A stretch of DNA of 64,000 nt. Origin: an uncultured Bacteroidales bacterium (GTDB lineage Bacteria; Bacteroidota; Bacteroidia; Bacteroidales; Bacteroidaceae). The position numbers and the translations under genes were made by a program. Of the stretch, positions 7,880-16,436 are shown piece by piece (the first letter of the stretch is position 1; the number at the start of each line of letters is the position of its first letter). Location: assembly GCA_902798685.1 (NCBI GenBank), contig CADBXO010000008.1, positions 31,041 to 95,040 of the forward strand, written 5' to 3'. The notes beneath the pieces were generated by a model that worked only from the letters and a program-made list of their open reading frames with translations, was not told the DNA's origin and made no database searches.

Positions 7880-10008
7880 ACCATTGCCAGGCTGATGCGC
7901 TGACGCTCAAGGTCTACGCTCAGGACTTTGACCAGGACCTGCTGTTGGAGGGAGACTACCTGGGTGGGGTCCTTTATGAACTTGCCGGGAGCCAGCTGCG
8001 ATATGTGGATGAGTCCTTTTACGTGGACTCCTATGTCTACGAAGGCTCCGAAGTTTGTTATGTTGGAGATTATTCCGGGCAGTTCCATTCCGGCCTTGAC
8101 ATCCTCAATCGTGTGAACCTCATTTGAGAACTCGAATTTGCGTAATGGCCCGCGCGGGTCACGTCCGGGCTTTTCAAGCTCTGCCATGATGTCGGTCAGG
8201 GTGGGGAGTCCCACGGTGGCTGTCACGTACTTGTTGATGTCGATTTTGGCTCTCAACTCTGCAGACTTCATCAGATCCTCAACCGAGCAGCCCAGATCCT
8301 TTGCCATTTTCTCTACGATAGGATAGCTCTCGGGGTGTACGGCCGAGTTGTCCAGCGGCTGCTTGCCACCAGGAACGCGCAGGAATCCAGCCGACTGCTC
8401 AAACGCCTTTGCACCCATGCGCGGAACCTTCATAAGCTCCTTACGGGACTTAAACGGACCGTTCTCTGTGCGGTAGTCCACGATATTCTGAGCCAGTTGC
8501 GGACCCAGACCGCTGATGTATGTAAGAAGGTGCGTGCTGGCGGTATTCACGTTCACACCCACGCGGTTCACGCAACTAATCACCGTCTGGTCAAGCGAGT
8601 GCTTGAGCTCCGTCTGGTTGACATCCTTCTGATACTGGCCGACTCCGATAGACGACGGATCAATCTTTACAAGCTCTGCCAGAGGATCCATAAGTCGACG
8701 GCCGATAGACACTGCACCGCGAACCGTTACGTCATAATCCGGGAACTCGTCGCGCGCAGTCTTCGAGGCCGAATAGATCGAAGCGCCGTCCTCGTTTACG
8801 CTGAAAATCTGAACGCCTGCGGGCAGACGCAAATGCTCCACAAACTCCTTGGTTTCACGTCCGGCGGTACCGTTGCCGATTGCGATTGCTTCAATCTTAT
8901 ATTGCTCCACCAAAGCCTGGATTTTTGCCGCAGCCTGACGAGCCTCGTTGTGGGGCGGGTGGGGGTAGATTGCCTCGTTGTGAAGCAGTGTTCCCTGAGC
9001 ATCCAGACAGACCACCTTACAGCCCGTCCTGAAGCCCGGATCTATGCCCATAACCGCCTTCTGACCCAGTGGAGAGGCCATAAGCAGCTGCTCCAGGTTA
9101 CGTGCGAATATCCTAATTGCCTCAGCGTCAGCCGATTCCTTCGACGATGCGGCAAATTCGTTTTCGACCGATGGCTGCAGCAGGCGGTAGTACGAATCCT
9201 GAACAGCTTCGTCAACCAGTTGCGACACCTCTGATTTGCCGCGGACATACTTGTGCGACAGGGCTTCGGACGTCTTTTCGTCATCGATTTCAATTGAGAC
9301 TCTTAAGAACCCTTCAGCCTCACCGCGGCGCATCGCGAGCAGACGGTGTGACGCGCAGTGTTTCAATGATTCGTTGAAGTCAAACCAGTCGCGGTACTTC
9401 TGTGCATCGGCCTCCTTGCTCTTAACGACCTTGCTGTAGATTCGGGCCTCGCGGCGGTATCCGTTGCGCACCATGTTGCGGGCGCCCTCGTCGAGCGATA
9501 CTTGCTCGGCAATTATGTCCATTGCTCCCTGCAGGGCCTCATCAACGTTTGCTACACCTTTCTTCTTATCTATGTATTTGCCAGCCTCCTTGTCCAAAGG
9601 AACGTACGGGTTCTGCTTCATCACGAACTCCGCCAGCGGCTCCAGGCCCTTCTCGCGAGCGGCATCGGCCCTGGTCTTGCGATGCGGCTTGTAGGGGGCA
9701 TAAATGTCCTCCAACTCGGTGCTGTCCCAGCAGTGCTCAATGCGGTTCTTGAGCTCCGGAGTCAGCTTTTCCTGGCTCTCAATCGTGCTCAGCACCGTCT
9801 CCTTGCGCTTGGCCAAAGTCTCCAGACGCTCCAAAGCGTTGCTGACCTCAGTAACCTGAACCTCATCCATTCCGCCCGTGGATTCCTTGCGGTATCGGCT
9901 TATAAAAGGTATGGTGGCGCCGTTCTCAAGCAGCTTCAAAGTGTTCTCCACCTGATGCTCCCTGAGTCCCGTCTCCCGTACTATTATCTGTATGTATTCG
10001 GTGTTCAT
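7873..10008 (-). CDS. tex: Tex family RNA-binding transcription accessory protein
   Basis: A 711-residue protein with the full Tex architecture: N-terminal helical domain with ENGATIPFISRYRKE (about 29-43), a YqgF/RNase H-like domain starting near residue 320 (VMGIDPGFRTGCK), a helix-hairpin-helix region near 500-560 (NIVDYRTENGPFKSRKELMK) and a C-terminal S1 domain (GIISNITNFGAFVDIG near 645). Tex binds nucleic acid and affects transcription. The final residues LAMVP followed by TAG lie in repeat B copy 2. The S1 domain is complete, but C-terminal tails seen in some homologues are absent, so the repeat may have trimmed the protein. Confidence 0.93.
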   Translation of the reverse strand: MNTEYIQIIVRETGLREHQVENTLKLLENGATIPFISRYRKESTGGMDEVQVTEVSNALERLETLAKRKETVLSTIESQEKLTPELKNRIEHCWDSTELEDIYAPYKPHRKTRADAAREKGLEPLAEFVMKQNPYVPLDKEAGKYIDKKKGVANVDEALQGAMDIIAEQVSLDEGARNMVRNGYRREARIYSKVVKSKEADAQKYRDWFDFNESLKHCASHRLLAMRRGEAEGFLRVSIEIDDEKTSEALSHKYVRGKSEVSQLVDEAVQDSYYRLLQPSVENEFAASSKESADAEAIRIFARNLEQLLMASPLGQKAVMGIDPGFRTGCKVVCLDAQGTLLHNEAIYPHPPHNEARQAAAKIQALVEQYKIEAIAIGNGTAGRETKEFVEHLRLPAGVQIFSVNEDGASIYSASKTARDEFPDYDVTVRGAVSIGRRLMDPLAELVKIDPSSIGVGQYQKDVNQTELKHSLDQTVISCVNRVGVNVNTASTHLLTYISGLGPQLAQNIVDYRTENGPFKSRKELMKVPRMGAKAFEQSAGFLRVPGGKQPLDNSAVHPESYPIVEKMAKDLGCSVEDLMKSAELRAKIDINKYVTATVGLPTLTDIMAELEKPGRDPRGPLRKFEFSNEVHTIEDVKAGMELPGIISNITNFGAFVDIGVHVKGLIHISQLAPGKFIKDPTQVVSLQQQVLVKVLSVDLERQRISLAMVP

Positions 10009-10058
10009 ACCAATCTATTCTTTCAGCAAATATAGCACGTTTTCCGCAATTCCCACCA

Positions 10059-10376
10059 CGCTACCCCCTGACCTTAGGGAACTGTAGCGCCCGTAGCCCC
10101 ATTTCCGTCCCCAAGGTCAGCAGGAAATACGCTATCCCGCAGGCGCCCCCTGCACCTTAGGGAGTCACAACGCAGGTGCAAGCGATTTCATCCCTAACGT
10201 CAGCAGGAAATACGCTTTCCCGCGGGCGCCCCCTGCACCTTAGGGAGTCACAACGCAGGTGCAAGCGATTTCATCCCTAAGGTGAGCTGAAAATACGCTA
10301 TCCCGCGGGCTGCCCCTGCACCTTAGGGAGCTATAACGCAGGTGCGGGCCATTTCTTCCCTAAGGTGCAGCTGCAG
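10059..10376 (-). repeat. Palindromic repeat array A1 (4 units, reverse orientation)
   Basis: Four units at exactly 83-bp spacing; the ACCTTAGGGA arm starts at 10071, 10154, 10237 and 10320. Each unit is an imperfect palindrome with arms ACCTTAGGGA / TCCCTAAGGT around a loop of about 25 bases, then a GC-rich spacer with AATACGCT and CCCGCGGG. Relative to arrays A2 and A3 the units are reversed. The array fills the tex-recA gap (10009-10434) together with the recA terminator. Confidence 0.92.
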
Positions 10377-10384
10377 GGCGCAAA

Positions 10385-10412
10385 AAAAAAGCGACCCGGG
10401 AAGGATCGCTTT
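10385..10412 (-). terminator. recA terminator
   Basis: On the minus strand AAAGCGA pairs with TCGCTTT (10388-10394 with 10406-10412) and a run of Ts follows (A-run 10382-10390 on the plus strand). It lies 23-50 bp downstream of the recA stop codon. Confidence 0.75.
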
Positions 10413-10434
10413 AGAAAAAAGGGCTAGCACTCAA

Positions 10435-11514
10435 TTAATCGTTCATCATTTCGGAGTCTGCATCGGGTTCCGGAGCCTGCGGGTTGCCAAGGATGGCTGC
10501 CATGATTTTCTGCTCCAGTTCCTCAGCCAGCTCGGGATTGTCCTGCATGAGCTGCTTGGTTGCGTCTCGGCCCTGAGCCAGGCGGGTGTCGCCGTAGCTG
10601 AACCATGAGCCGCTCTTCTTGAGGATGCCGTACTCAACGCCCAGGTCAACAATCTCGCCGGATTTGCTGATGCCCTCGCCGAACATGATGTCGAACTCGG
10701 CCTTGCGGAAAGGAGGCGCAACCTTGTTCTTTACCACCTTTACGCGAACCTGGTTACCAACCACGCTGTCACCGTCCTTCAACTGAGTTACGCGGCGGAT
10801 ATCCAGACGGACCGATGCGTAGAACTTGAGCGCGTTACCGCCGGTGGTTGTTTCGGGATTACCGAACATGATGCCGATCTTTTCACGTAACTGGTTGATA
10901 AAGATGCAAGTAGTATTGGTCTTGTTGATGGTCGATGTCAGCTTGCGGAGGGCCTGGCTCATCAGACGAGCCTGCAGACCGACCTTGTTGTCACCCATAT
11001 CGCCCTCGATTTCGGCCTTGGGAGTAAGTGCGGCGACACTATCGATTACGATGATATCGATCGCGCTGGAGCGGATAAGCTGCTCGGCAATCTCGAGTGC
11101 CTGCTCGCCGTTATCGGGCTGTGAAATCCACAGATTGTCGATATCGACCCCGAGTTTAGCGGCGTAGAATCGGTCGAAAGCATGCTCGGCGTCGATGAAC
11201 GCTGCAATTCCGCCGGCTTTCTGGGCCTCGGCAATGGCGTGAATGGCCAGAGTGGTCTTACCTGATGATTCGGGACCGTAAATCTCGATTATTCGGCCGC
11301 GCGGATAACCGCCTACGCCAAGTGCGGCATTAAGGCCGATGGAACCGGTGGGGATGACGTCAACGTTCTCAACGCTTTCGTCTCCCAGTTTCATGATGGA
11401 GCCCTTTCCAAAACTCTTTTCAATCTTGTCAGTTGCTGCCTGCAGCGCTTTGAGTTTCTCGCTCAAACCTGCATTCTGAAGGCCTGACGCGCCCTCAATC
11501 TCTTTCTTTGCCAT
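10435..11514 (-). CDS. recA: Recombinase RecA
   Basis: A 359-residue RecA. Walker A is GPESSGKT (80-87), the DNA-binding loop region contains [19 protein letters not shown], and the C-terminus is acidic ([11 protein letters not shown]) as usual. RecA carries out homologous strand exchange and SOS activation. It stands alone, bordered on both sides by family A repeat arrays in opposite orientation (A1 downstream, A2 upstream). It is an ordinary complete gene with no sign of interruption. Confidence 0.98.
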   Translation of the reverse strand: MAKKEIEGASGLQNAGLSEKLKALQAATDKIEKSFGKGSIMKLGDESVENVDVIPTGSIGLNAALGVGGYPRGRIIEIYGPESSGKTTLAIHAIAEAQKAGGIAAFIDAEHAFDRFYAAKLGVDIDNLWISQPDNGEQALEIAEQLIRSSAIDIIVIDSVAALTPKAEIEGDMGDNKVGLQARLMSQALRKLTSTINKTNTTCIFINQLREKIGIMFGNPETTTGGNALKFYASVRLDIRRVTQLKDGDSVVGNQVRVKVVKNKVAPPFRKAEFDIMFGEGISKSGEIVDLGVEYGILKKSGSWFSYGDTRLAQGRDATKQLMQDNPELAEELEQKIMAAILGNPQAPEPDADSEMMND

Positions 11515-11599
11515 AATATGACTGTAATTAAATTAGCTAATCCCGAAGAGTGTCTTCCAAGGTATCTCTCCAGTAGAGCGCCTTTTGACACTCCGTAGG

Positions 11600-11607
11600 C
11601 AAAGATA
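11600..11607 (-). promoter_or_regulatory. Probable -7 box of recA
   Basis: The minus strand reads TATCTTTG, a full match to TAnnTTTG, 86 bp before the recA start. A -33 TTTG at the standard spacing was not found; the nearest (complement of CAAA at 11621-11624) is too close. No obvious SOS operator was recognised in the leader. Confidence 0.5.
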
Positions 11608-11669
11608 TGAAAACGCGTCACAAATCATAGCCCGACGCGGAAAATTTTATTAACAACCGAATTCTCCCA

Positions 11670-12004
11670 CGCACCTTAGGGATGAAATCGCTTGCACCTG
11701 CGTTGTGACTCCCTAAGGTGCAGGGGTGGCCCGCGAGAAAGCGTATTTCCTACTGATGTTAGGGATGAAAATGGCTCCACCTGCGTTGTGACTCCCTAAG
11801 GTGCAGGGGTGGCCCGCGGGATAGCGTATTTTCCGCTCACCTTAGGGATGGAAATGGCCCTACGTGCGTTCTCGCTCCCTAAGGTCAGGGGGTAACCCGC
11901 GAGAAAGCGTATTTTCGGCTCACCTTAGGGACGGAAATGGGGCTACGTGCGCTACAGTTCCCTAAGGTCAGGGGGAGAGAGCCCGCGGGGAAACGTATTT
12001 TCTG
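11670..12004 (+). repeat. Palindromic repeat array A2 (4 units, forward)
   Basis: Four 83-bp units with arm starts at 11673, 11756, 11839 and 11922. Unit 2 has a degraded left arm (GATGTTAGGG for GACCTTAGGG). Tails alternate between CCCGCGAGAAAGCGTATT and related forms. The array lies between the recA promoter region and the RAYT promoter. The remainder of the 11515-12104 gap holds the recA leader and the RAYT leader. Confidence 0.92.
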
Positions 12005-12035
12005 TGCGGAGGTATCGGGTATCGGACTAAAGAAC

Positions 12036-12043
12036 TATATTTG
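12036..12043 (+). promoter_or_regulatory. Possible -7 box of the RAYT gene
   Basis: TATATTTG fits TAnnTTTG and lies 61 bp before the ATG. No -33 TTTG is seen at the right distance, and the region just upstream is the end of array A2. Confidence 0.45.
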
Positions 12044-12104
12044 CGGATGATAAGTGTCTAACACCATTGTTTGCGAATAAACCTAAACCTAAACCATAAT
12101 TACA

Positions 12105-13073
12105 ATGAAAGATCTTTTCCATGTTTGCATGACCGCGCACAAGGAGGTCATGACGAGAAATTCTGATGACGCTCGCGATTTCACAAATCTTATGGCTTTG
12201 GCTGCGTTCAGAAATGACACCAGCATTCTTGCGGACTCCGTGATGTCTAACCACGTCCACTTTATCGTACTGTCCGAGTCGCCGCATAAATTTGCGCTCT
12301 CACTCAGGTATTCGGTGACCAAACATTTCAACTACGTTTACGGAAGAATCGGCAGGCTCTTTGATAAAAGAGTGTTTATCAAGAAGTTGGAGGGAACGAA
12401 GCATATTCAGATGGCCATAAACTATTGCCTCCGGAATGGCCTGCACCACGGGCAGAGTGAGACCGCTTTCGCGTACCCGTTCAGCACTTGCAACTACATT
12501 TTCTCCCGCGCCAGGGGAATTCAGGACTCGAACCTGTCATTTAATCGGGCCGAGATTCAATCGTACCTGCCCAAAAACGCTTACTTCCCGGATAATTTTG
12601 GCATTGATAGTCAGGGCGTTATATCGAGAAAGACATTTCAGGAAATCAGAATTACCGAATCCTGGTTCGGAACGCCCACCAATTACATTTATAACATGAA
12701 CCGCCGCACGACCGAAGATTGGATAAAGGAGCAGGAGAAGGACGATGTAACGGCCGATCCTATCACGTTGAAAATCATAGAGAAAGGCGTGCAGTTTGAC
12801 TCGGAGGCCGATATGCTTAAGAATGAGATGGGTGGCCGGGCTTCGGTGGTGAACATGAATGACATGGAGGTTTGCTCCGTGGTCGACAACGATATTCTTG
12901 GCCGATACAAGAGCAAGAGCGTCTACCAATTGAATGATAAGCGCCGATGCCAAATCGCTCTGGAACTCATTCACGATTGTCACATCAATGCGATTCAGGC
13001 AGCACGCTGCGTCGCGCTCCCCGTATCCTTCTTGCCCGAAGAGTACCGTCCCAAGAAGCTCCGCTCATACTAG
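12105..13073 (+). CDS. REP-associated tyrosine transposase (RAYT, Y1/HUH family)
   Basis: A 322-residue protein whose first 120 residues match the Y1 transposase (IS200-like) fold: the HUH motif H50-x-H52 in MSNHVHFIV, followed by a helix with INYCLRNGLHHG where Tyr107 is the likely nucleophile (it aligns by eye with the YIxxNPVxxG region of RAYTs). A C-terminal extension of about 200 residues contains no family that I recognise, although residues near 275-320 look like a helix-turn-helix (CQIALELIHDCHINAIQAARCVALP). RAYTs cut and join single-stranded REP hairpins. The gene is single, without TnpB or terminal inverted repeats, and is bounded on both sides by family A arrays, the last starting about 3 bases after its stop codon. 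This is the expected layout of a RAYT with its own repeats. Confidence 0.85.
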   Translation: MKDLFHVCMTAHKEVMTRNSDDARDFTNLMALAAFRNDTSILADSVMSNHVHFIVLSESPHKFALSLRYSVTKHFNYVYGRIGRLFDKRVFIKKLEGTKHIQMAINYCLRNGLHHGQSETAFAYPFSTCNYIFSRARGIQDSNLSFNRAEIQSYLPKNAYFPDNFGIDSQGVISRKTFQEIRITESWFGTPTNYIYNMNRRTTEDWIKEQEKDDVTADPITLKIIEKGVQFDSEADMLKNEMGGRASVVNMNDMEVCSVVDNDILGRYKSKSVYQLNDKRRCQIALELIHDCHINAIQAARCVALPVSFLPEEYRPKKLRSY

Positions 13074-13075
13074 GA

Positions 13076-13570
13076 TGGCGCATTTTCCTGCTGACCTTAG
13101 GGAGAGAAATGGCCGCACCTGCGTTGTAGCTCCCTAAGGTCAGGGGGTAACGCAGGTACGAGCGTATTTTTCTGCTCACCTTAGGGAGAGAAATGGCTGC
13201 ACCTGCGTTCTGACTCCCTAAGGTCAGGGGGTAACGCAGGTGATAGCGTTTTTTCTGCTCACCTTAGGGATGAAAATGGTCCTACGTGCGCTACAGTTCC
13301 CTAAGGTCAGGGGGTGACGCAGGTTCTGGCGTATTTTCTGCTCACCTTAGGGATGAAAATGCTTCTACGTGCGCTACAGTTCCCTAAGGTCAGGGGGTAA
13401 CGCAGGTTCTGGCGTATTTCCTGCTCACCTTAGGGATGAAAATGCTCCTATGTGCGCTACAGTTCCCTAAGGTGCAGGGGTAGCCCGCGAGGAAACGTAT
13501 TTTCCGCGTGACCTTAGGGAAGAAATGGCCCGCACCTGCGTTGTGACTCCCTAAGGTCACTGGGTGGCGG
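13076..13570 (+). repeat. Palindromic repeat array A3 (6 units plus a partial tail, forward)
   Basis: A partial unit tail (GGCGCATTTTCCTG) follows the RAYT stop codon directly, then six units start at about 13091, 13175, 13258, 13341, 13424 and 13508 (83-84 bp each). Stems are ACCTTAGGGA / TCCCTAAGGT. In units 1 and 2 the loop ACCTGCGTT is complementary to the tail AACGCAGGT. Units 3-5 share a different loop (ACGTGCGCTACAG). The last unit is truncated and diverged. The rest of the 13074-13713 gap is the dnaK upstream region. Confidence 0.92.
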
Positions 13571-13645
13571 GGGAACTCTGCCAAAACGGCAGAAATGTCA
13601 TGCCGCGGGGTGCAAATGCGGCTCGAGCAATGCATAAAACCATTC

Positions 13646-13661
13646 TGGCACTGCTTTTGTA
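13646..13661 (+). promoter_or_regulatory. Sigma-54-like motif upstream of dnaK
   Basis: TGGCAC-N5-TTGTA has the -24/-12 spacing of sigma-54 promoters (consensus TGGCAC-N5-TTGCA), with one mismatch at the -12 C. It lies 53 bp before the dnaK ATG. No TAnnTTTG box was found closer. A chance match is possible. Confidence 0.3.
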
Positions 13662-13713
13662 CCATTGTCAGTGTCACATTTTTTGAGTTCAAACAAATAA
13701 AAAACATACAACT

Positions 13714-15639
13714 ATGGGAAAGATTATTGGAATTGACCTTGGAACCACGAACTCGTGCGTTTCAGTTTTTGAGGGTAATGAGCCTGTCGTAATCGCTAAC
13801 AGCGAGGGCAAGCGTACGACTCCTTCAATTGTGGCTTTCGTGGATGGTGGCGAGCGTAAGGTGGGTGATCCCGCTAAGCGTCAGGCTATTACCAACCCGC
13901 AGCGTACCGTGTTCTCAATCAAGCGTTTCATGGGTGAGAACTGGGATCAGGTTCAGAAAGAGATCGCCCGCGTACCTTACAAGGTAGTTAAGGGTGACAA
14001 CAATATGCCGCGTGTGGACATTGACGGACGTCTGTACACCGCTCAGGAGATATCGGCCATGATTCTTCAGAAGATGAAGAAGACCGCCGAGGATTATCTG
14101 GGTCAGGAGGTTACAGAGGCTGTCATCACAGTTCCGGCTTACTTCAGCGACTCACAGCGTCAGGCCACCAAGGAGGCTGGTCAGATTGCCGGTCTGGATG
14201 TAAAGCGTATCGTGAACGAGCCTACCGCTGCCGCTTTGGCATACGGTGTTGACAAGGCTAACAAGGATATGAAGATCGCAGTATTCGACCTGGGTGGCGG
14301 TACATTCGATATCTCCATCCTGGAGTTCGGCGGCGGCGTATTCGAGGTACTCGCCACCAACGGTGATACCCACCTGGGCGGTGATGACTTTGACCAGGTG
14401 ATCATCAACTGGCTGGTTGAGGAGTTCAAGAAGGACGAGGGTGCAGACCTGACTGCCGATCCTATGGCACTGCAGCGTCTTAAGGAGGCTGCCGAGAAGG
14501 CCAAGATCGAGCTGTCATCATCAACCAGTACCGAGATCAACCTGCCGTACATCATGCCGGTAGCAGGTGTTCCGCGTCACCTTGTAAAAACTCTTACACG
14601 TGCCAAGTTTGAGCAGCTGGCCAACGGTCTGATCCAGGCTTGTCTGGAGCCCTGCCGCAAGGCTATGAGTGATGCCGGCCTTAGCAACTCCGATATCGAC
14701 GAGGTAATCCTGGTAGGTGGTTCAAGCCGTATCCCCGCAGTTCAGAAGCTCGTTGAGGATTTCTTCGGCAAGGTACCTTCCAAGGGCGTTAATCCCGATG
14801 AGGTAGTAGCCGTAGGTGCTTCAATCCAGGGCGCTATCCTGAACAAGGAGGGTGGTGTAGGTGACATCGTACTTCTGGATGTAACCCCGCTGACAATGGG
14901 TATCGAGACCATGGGTGGTGTAATGACCAAGCTGATCGAGGCCAACACAACCATCCCGTGCAAGAAGAGTGAAATTTTCTCAACAGCGGCCGATAACCAG
15001 ACAGCCGTAACAATACACGTTCTGCAGGGCGAGCGCCCCATGGCAAGCCAGAACAAGTCCATCGGCCAGTTCAACCTGGAGGGTATCGCACCCGCACGTC
15101 GTGGCGTACCTCAAATTGAGGTTACATTCGATATCGACGCCAACGGTATCCTTAAGGTATCGGCCAAGGATAAGGCTACAGGCAAGGAGCAGGCTATCCG
15201 TATCGAGGCAAGCTCAGGTCTGAGCAAGGAGGAGATTGAGCGCATGAAGGCCGAGGCCGAGGCAAACGCCGATGCCGATAAGAAGGAGCGTGAGAAAGTT
15301 GACAAACTCAACCAGGCTGACTCAATGATCTTCCAGACCGAGCAGCAGCTGCAGGATCTGGGCGACAAGATTCCTGCCGACAAGAAGGCTCCTATCGAGA
15401 GCGCACTCAACGCCCTGAAGGATGCTCACAAGGCTCAGGATCTGGCCGCAATCGACAAGGCTATGGCCGAGCTCAACACCGCCTTCCAGGCAGCCAGCGC
15501 ACAGATGTACCAGCAGAGCGGCGCACAGCCCGGTGCCGGCGCAGGTGCCCAGAGCGGTCCTCAGGACGCCGGTCAGAGCAGCAGCTCCAGCACCTCTGGC
15601 GACAACGTCCAGGACGCTGACTTCGAGGAGGTTAAGTAA
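13714..15639 (+). CDS. dnaK: Chaperone DnaK (Hsp70)
   Basis: A 641-residue Hsp70. The nucleotide-binding domain begins [18 protein letters not shown], contains [14 protein letters not shown] (about 190-203) and [20 protein letters not shown] (about 331-350), and is followed by the substrate-binding domain ([17 protein letters not shown] near 389). The C-terminus is Gly/Gln/Ser-rich, ending in an acidic tail ([10 protein letters not shown]), all typical. It folds and holds client proteins with DnaJ and GrpE; neither partner gene is adjacent. The gene stands alone between array A3 and its own terminator. Confidence 0.98.
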   Translation: MGKIIGIDLGTTNSCVSVFEGNEPVVIANSEGKRTTPSIVAFVDGGERKVGDPAKRQAITNPQRTVFSIKRFMGENWDQVQKEIARVPYKVVKGDNNMPRVDIDGRLYTAQEISAMILQKMKKTAEDYLGQEVTEAVITVPAYFSDSQRQATKEAGQIAGLDVKRIVNEPTAAALAYGVDKANKDMKIAVFDLGGGTFDISILEFGGGVFEVLATNGDTHLGGDDFDQVIINWLVEEFKKDEGADLTADPMALQRLKEAAEKAKIELSSSTSTEINLPYIMPVAGVPRHLVKTLTRAKFEQLANGLIQACLEPCRKAMSDAGLSNSDIDEVILVGGSSRIPAVQKLVEDFFGKVPSKGVNPDEVVAVGASIQGAILNKEGGVGDIVLLDVTPLTMGIETMGGVMTKLIEANTTIPCKKSEIFSTAADNQTAVTIHVLQGERPMASQNKSIGQFNLEGIAPARRGVPQIEVTFDIDANGILKVSAKDKATGKEQAIRIEASSGLSKEEIERMKAEAEANADADKKEREKVDKLNQADSMIFQTEQQLQDLGDKIPADKKAPIESALNALKDAHKAQDLAAIDKAMAELNTAFQAASAQMYQQSGAQPGAGAGAQSGPQDAGQSSSSSTSGDNVQDADFEEVK

Positions 15640-15658
15640 CAAACCTCGCAAACAACCT

Positions 15659-15694
15659 AACCGCGTGGCTCATTCCGGGTCACGCGGTTTTTTT
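15659..15694 (+). terminator. dnaK terminator
   Basis: AACCGCGTG (15659-15667) pairs with CACGCGGTT (15681-15689), loop of 13 bases, followed by a run of Ts. It starts 20 bp after the dnaK stop codon. Confidence 0.88.
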
Positions 15695-15705
15695 TGCGCT
15701 TTTTT

Positions 15706-15846
15706 GCCAAAGTGTCCCACGCCCATCGGCCCAAGAATACGCTCTCTCGCGGGTTGTTGTGGGACACTGCCTCTAAATGAGGGGGTGTAACACAACGAGC
15801 GGGCTCAGGGGGCGCAGGGAGGGGGGTGAGCGTGGGACACTTTGGC
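15706..15846 (+). repeat. Palindromic repeat family C, copy 1
   Basis: 141 bp ending in inverted GCCAAAGTGTCCCACGC (15706-15722) and GCGTGGGACACTTTGGC (15830-15846). A second GTGGGACAC lies inside near 15767, so the left arm can pair either with the near arm (small hairpin) or with the far arm (long hairpin). The interior holds AATACGCTCTCTCGCGGG (15736-15753), shared with family A. A nearly identical copy in the same orientation follows msrA. Confidence 0.88.
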
Positions 15847-15855
15847 GAAAATCGC

Positions 15856-15863
15856 TATCTTTG
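15856..15863 (+). promoter_or_regulatory. Probable -7 box of msrA
   Basis: TATCTTTG is a full match to TAnnTTTG, nine bases after the end of repeat C copy 1 and 40 bp before the ATG. The -33 position would fall inside the terminal arm of the repeat (GTGGGACAC), so the element may supply part of the promoter. Confidence 0.5.
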
Positions 15864-15902
15864 TGCGGACAAAAACAAATGAGAAAAAACACGATTTGAG
15901 TC

Positions 15903-16421
15903 ATGAATAAGGAGATTTATTTTGCGGCGGGATGCTTTTGGGGGGCCGAGAAGTACCTCAAGCTCGTTCGGGGCGTGATTAGCACCGAGGTGGGTTTTGC
16001 TAATGGAAATACGCAGAACCCCACTTACAAGGAGGTCTATACCGATACTACGGGATATGCTGAGTGCGTTCACGTAACTTATGACCCGCAGGTTATTGCT
16101 ATTGATAAGCTGACTCGAATATACTTCAAGGCGATTGATCCTACCAGTCTGAACAAGCAGGGGGAGGATGAGGGAACACGCTATCGCACAGGTGTTTATT
16201 ACGGGGCCGATACTGACGCGGCAACGGTTGAACTCCTGCAGAAAGTGTTTGACGAGCAGCAGGAGGCACTCGCACCCGGCCAGAAACTGGCAGTAGAGCT
16301 GTTGCCGCTGAAGAACTTCTATCGCGCGGAGGAATATCACCAAGACTACCTGGACAAGAACCCGACCGGTTACTGTCACCTGACTCCGGCGCTGTTTCGC
16401 TTAGCTGCCGAAGCGAACTGA
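15903..16421 (+). CDS. msrA: Peptide methionine-S-sulfoxide reductase MsrA
   Basis: A 172-residue enzyme that repairs the S-epimer of methionine sulfoxide using thioredoxin. The catalytic Cys11 sits in AAGCFWGAE, and the downstream VGFANGNTQNPTYKEV and YRTGVYY and AEEYHQDYL motifs are all present. No MsrB domain is fused. There is no signal peptide, so it is cytosolic. The gene is isolated, bounded by two direct copies of repeat family C at 56 bp upstream and 15 bp downstream. Confidence 0.96.
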   Translation: MNKEIYFAAGCFWGAEKYLKLVRGVISTEVGFANGNTQNPTYKEVYTDTTGYAECVHVTYDPQVIAIDKLTRIYFKAIDPTSLNKQGEDEGTRYRTGVYYGADTDAATVELLQKVFDEQQEALAPGQKLAVELLPLKNFYRAEEYHQDYLDKNPTGYCHLTPALFRLAAEAN

Positions 16422-16436
16422 ATTACGCTCAATTTC

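Noticed and set aside
8335-9234. 299-residue plus-strand frame inside tex
   Set aside because: Antisense shadow of a conserved gene with no recognisable domain.
12105-13073. RAYT gene as a complete IS200/IS605 insertion sequence
   Set aside because: No TnpB or other accessory gene and no single pair of subterminal hairpins; instead repeat arrays on both sides.
10059-13570. 83-bp arrays as CRISPR arrays
   Set aside because: The whole unit is conserved, including the part that would be spacer; units are palindromic and longer than CRISPR repeats, and no cas gene is near.
13390-13707. 105-residue open reading frame on the minus strand through array A3
   Set aside because: It is produced by the repeat periodicity (83-84 bp) and has no ribosome binding site or family resemblance.
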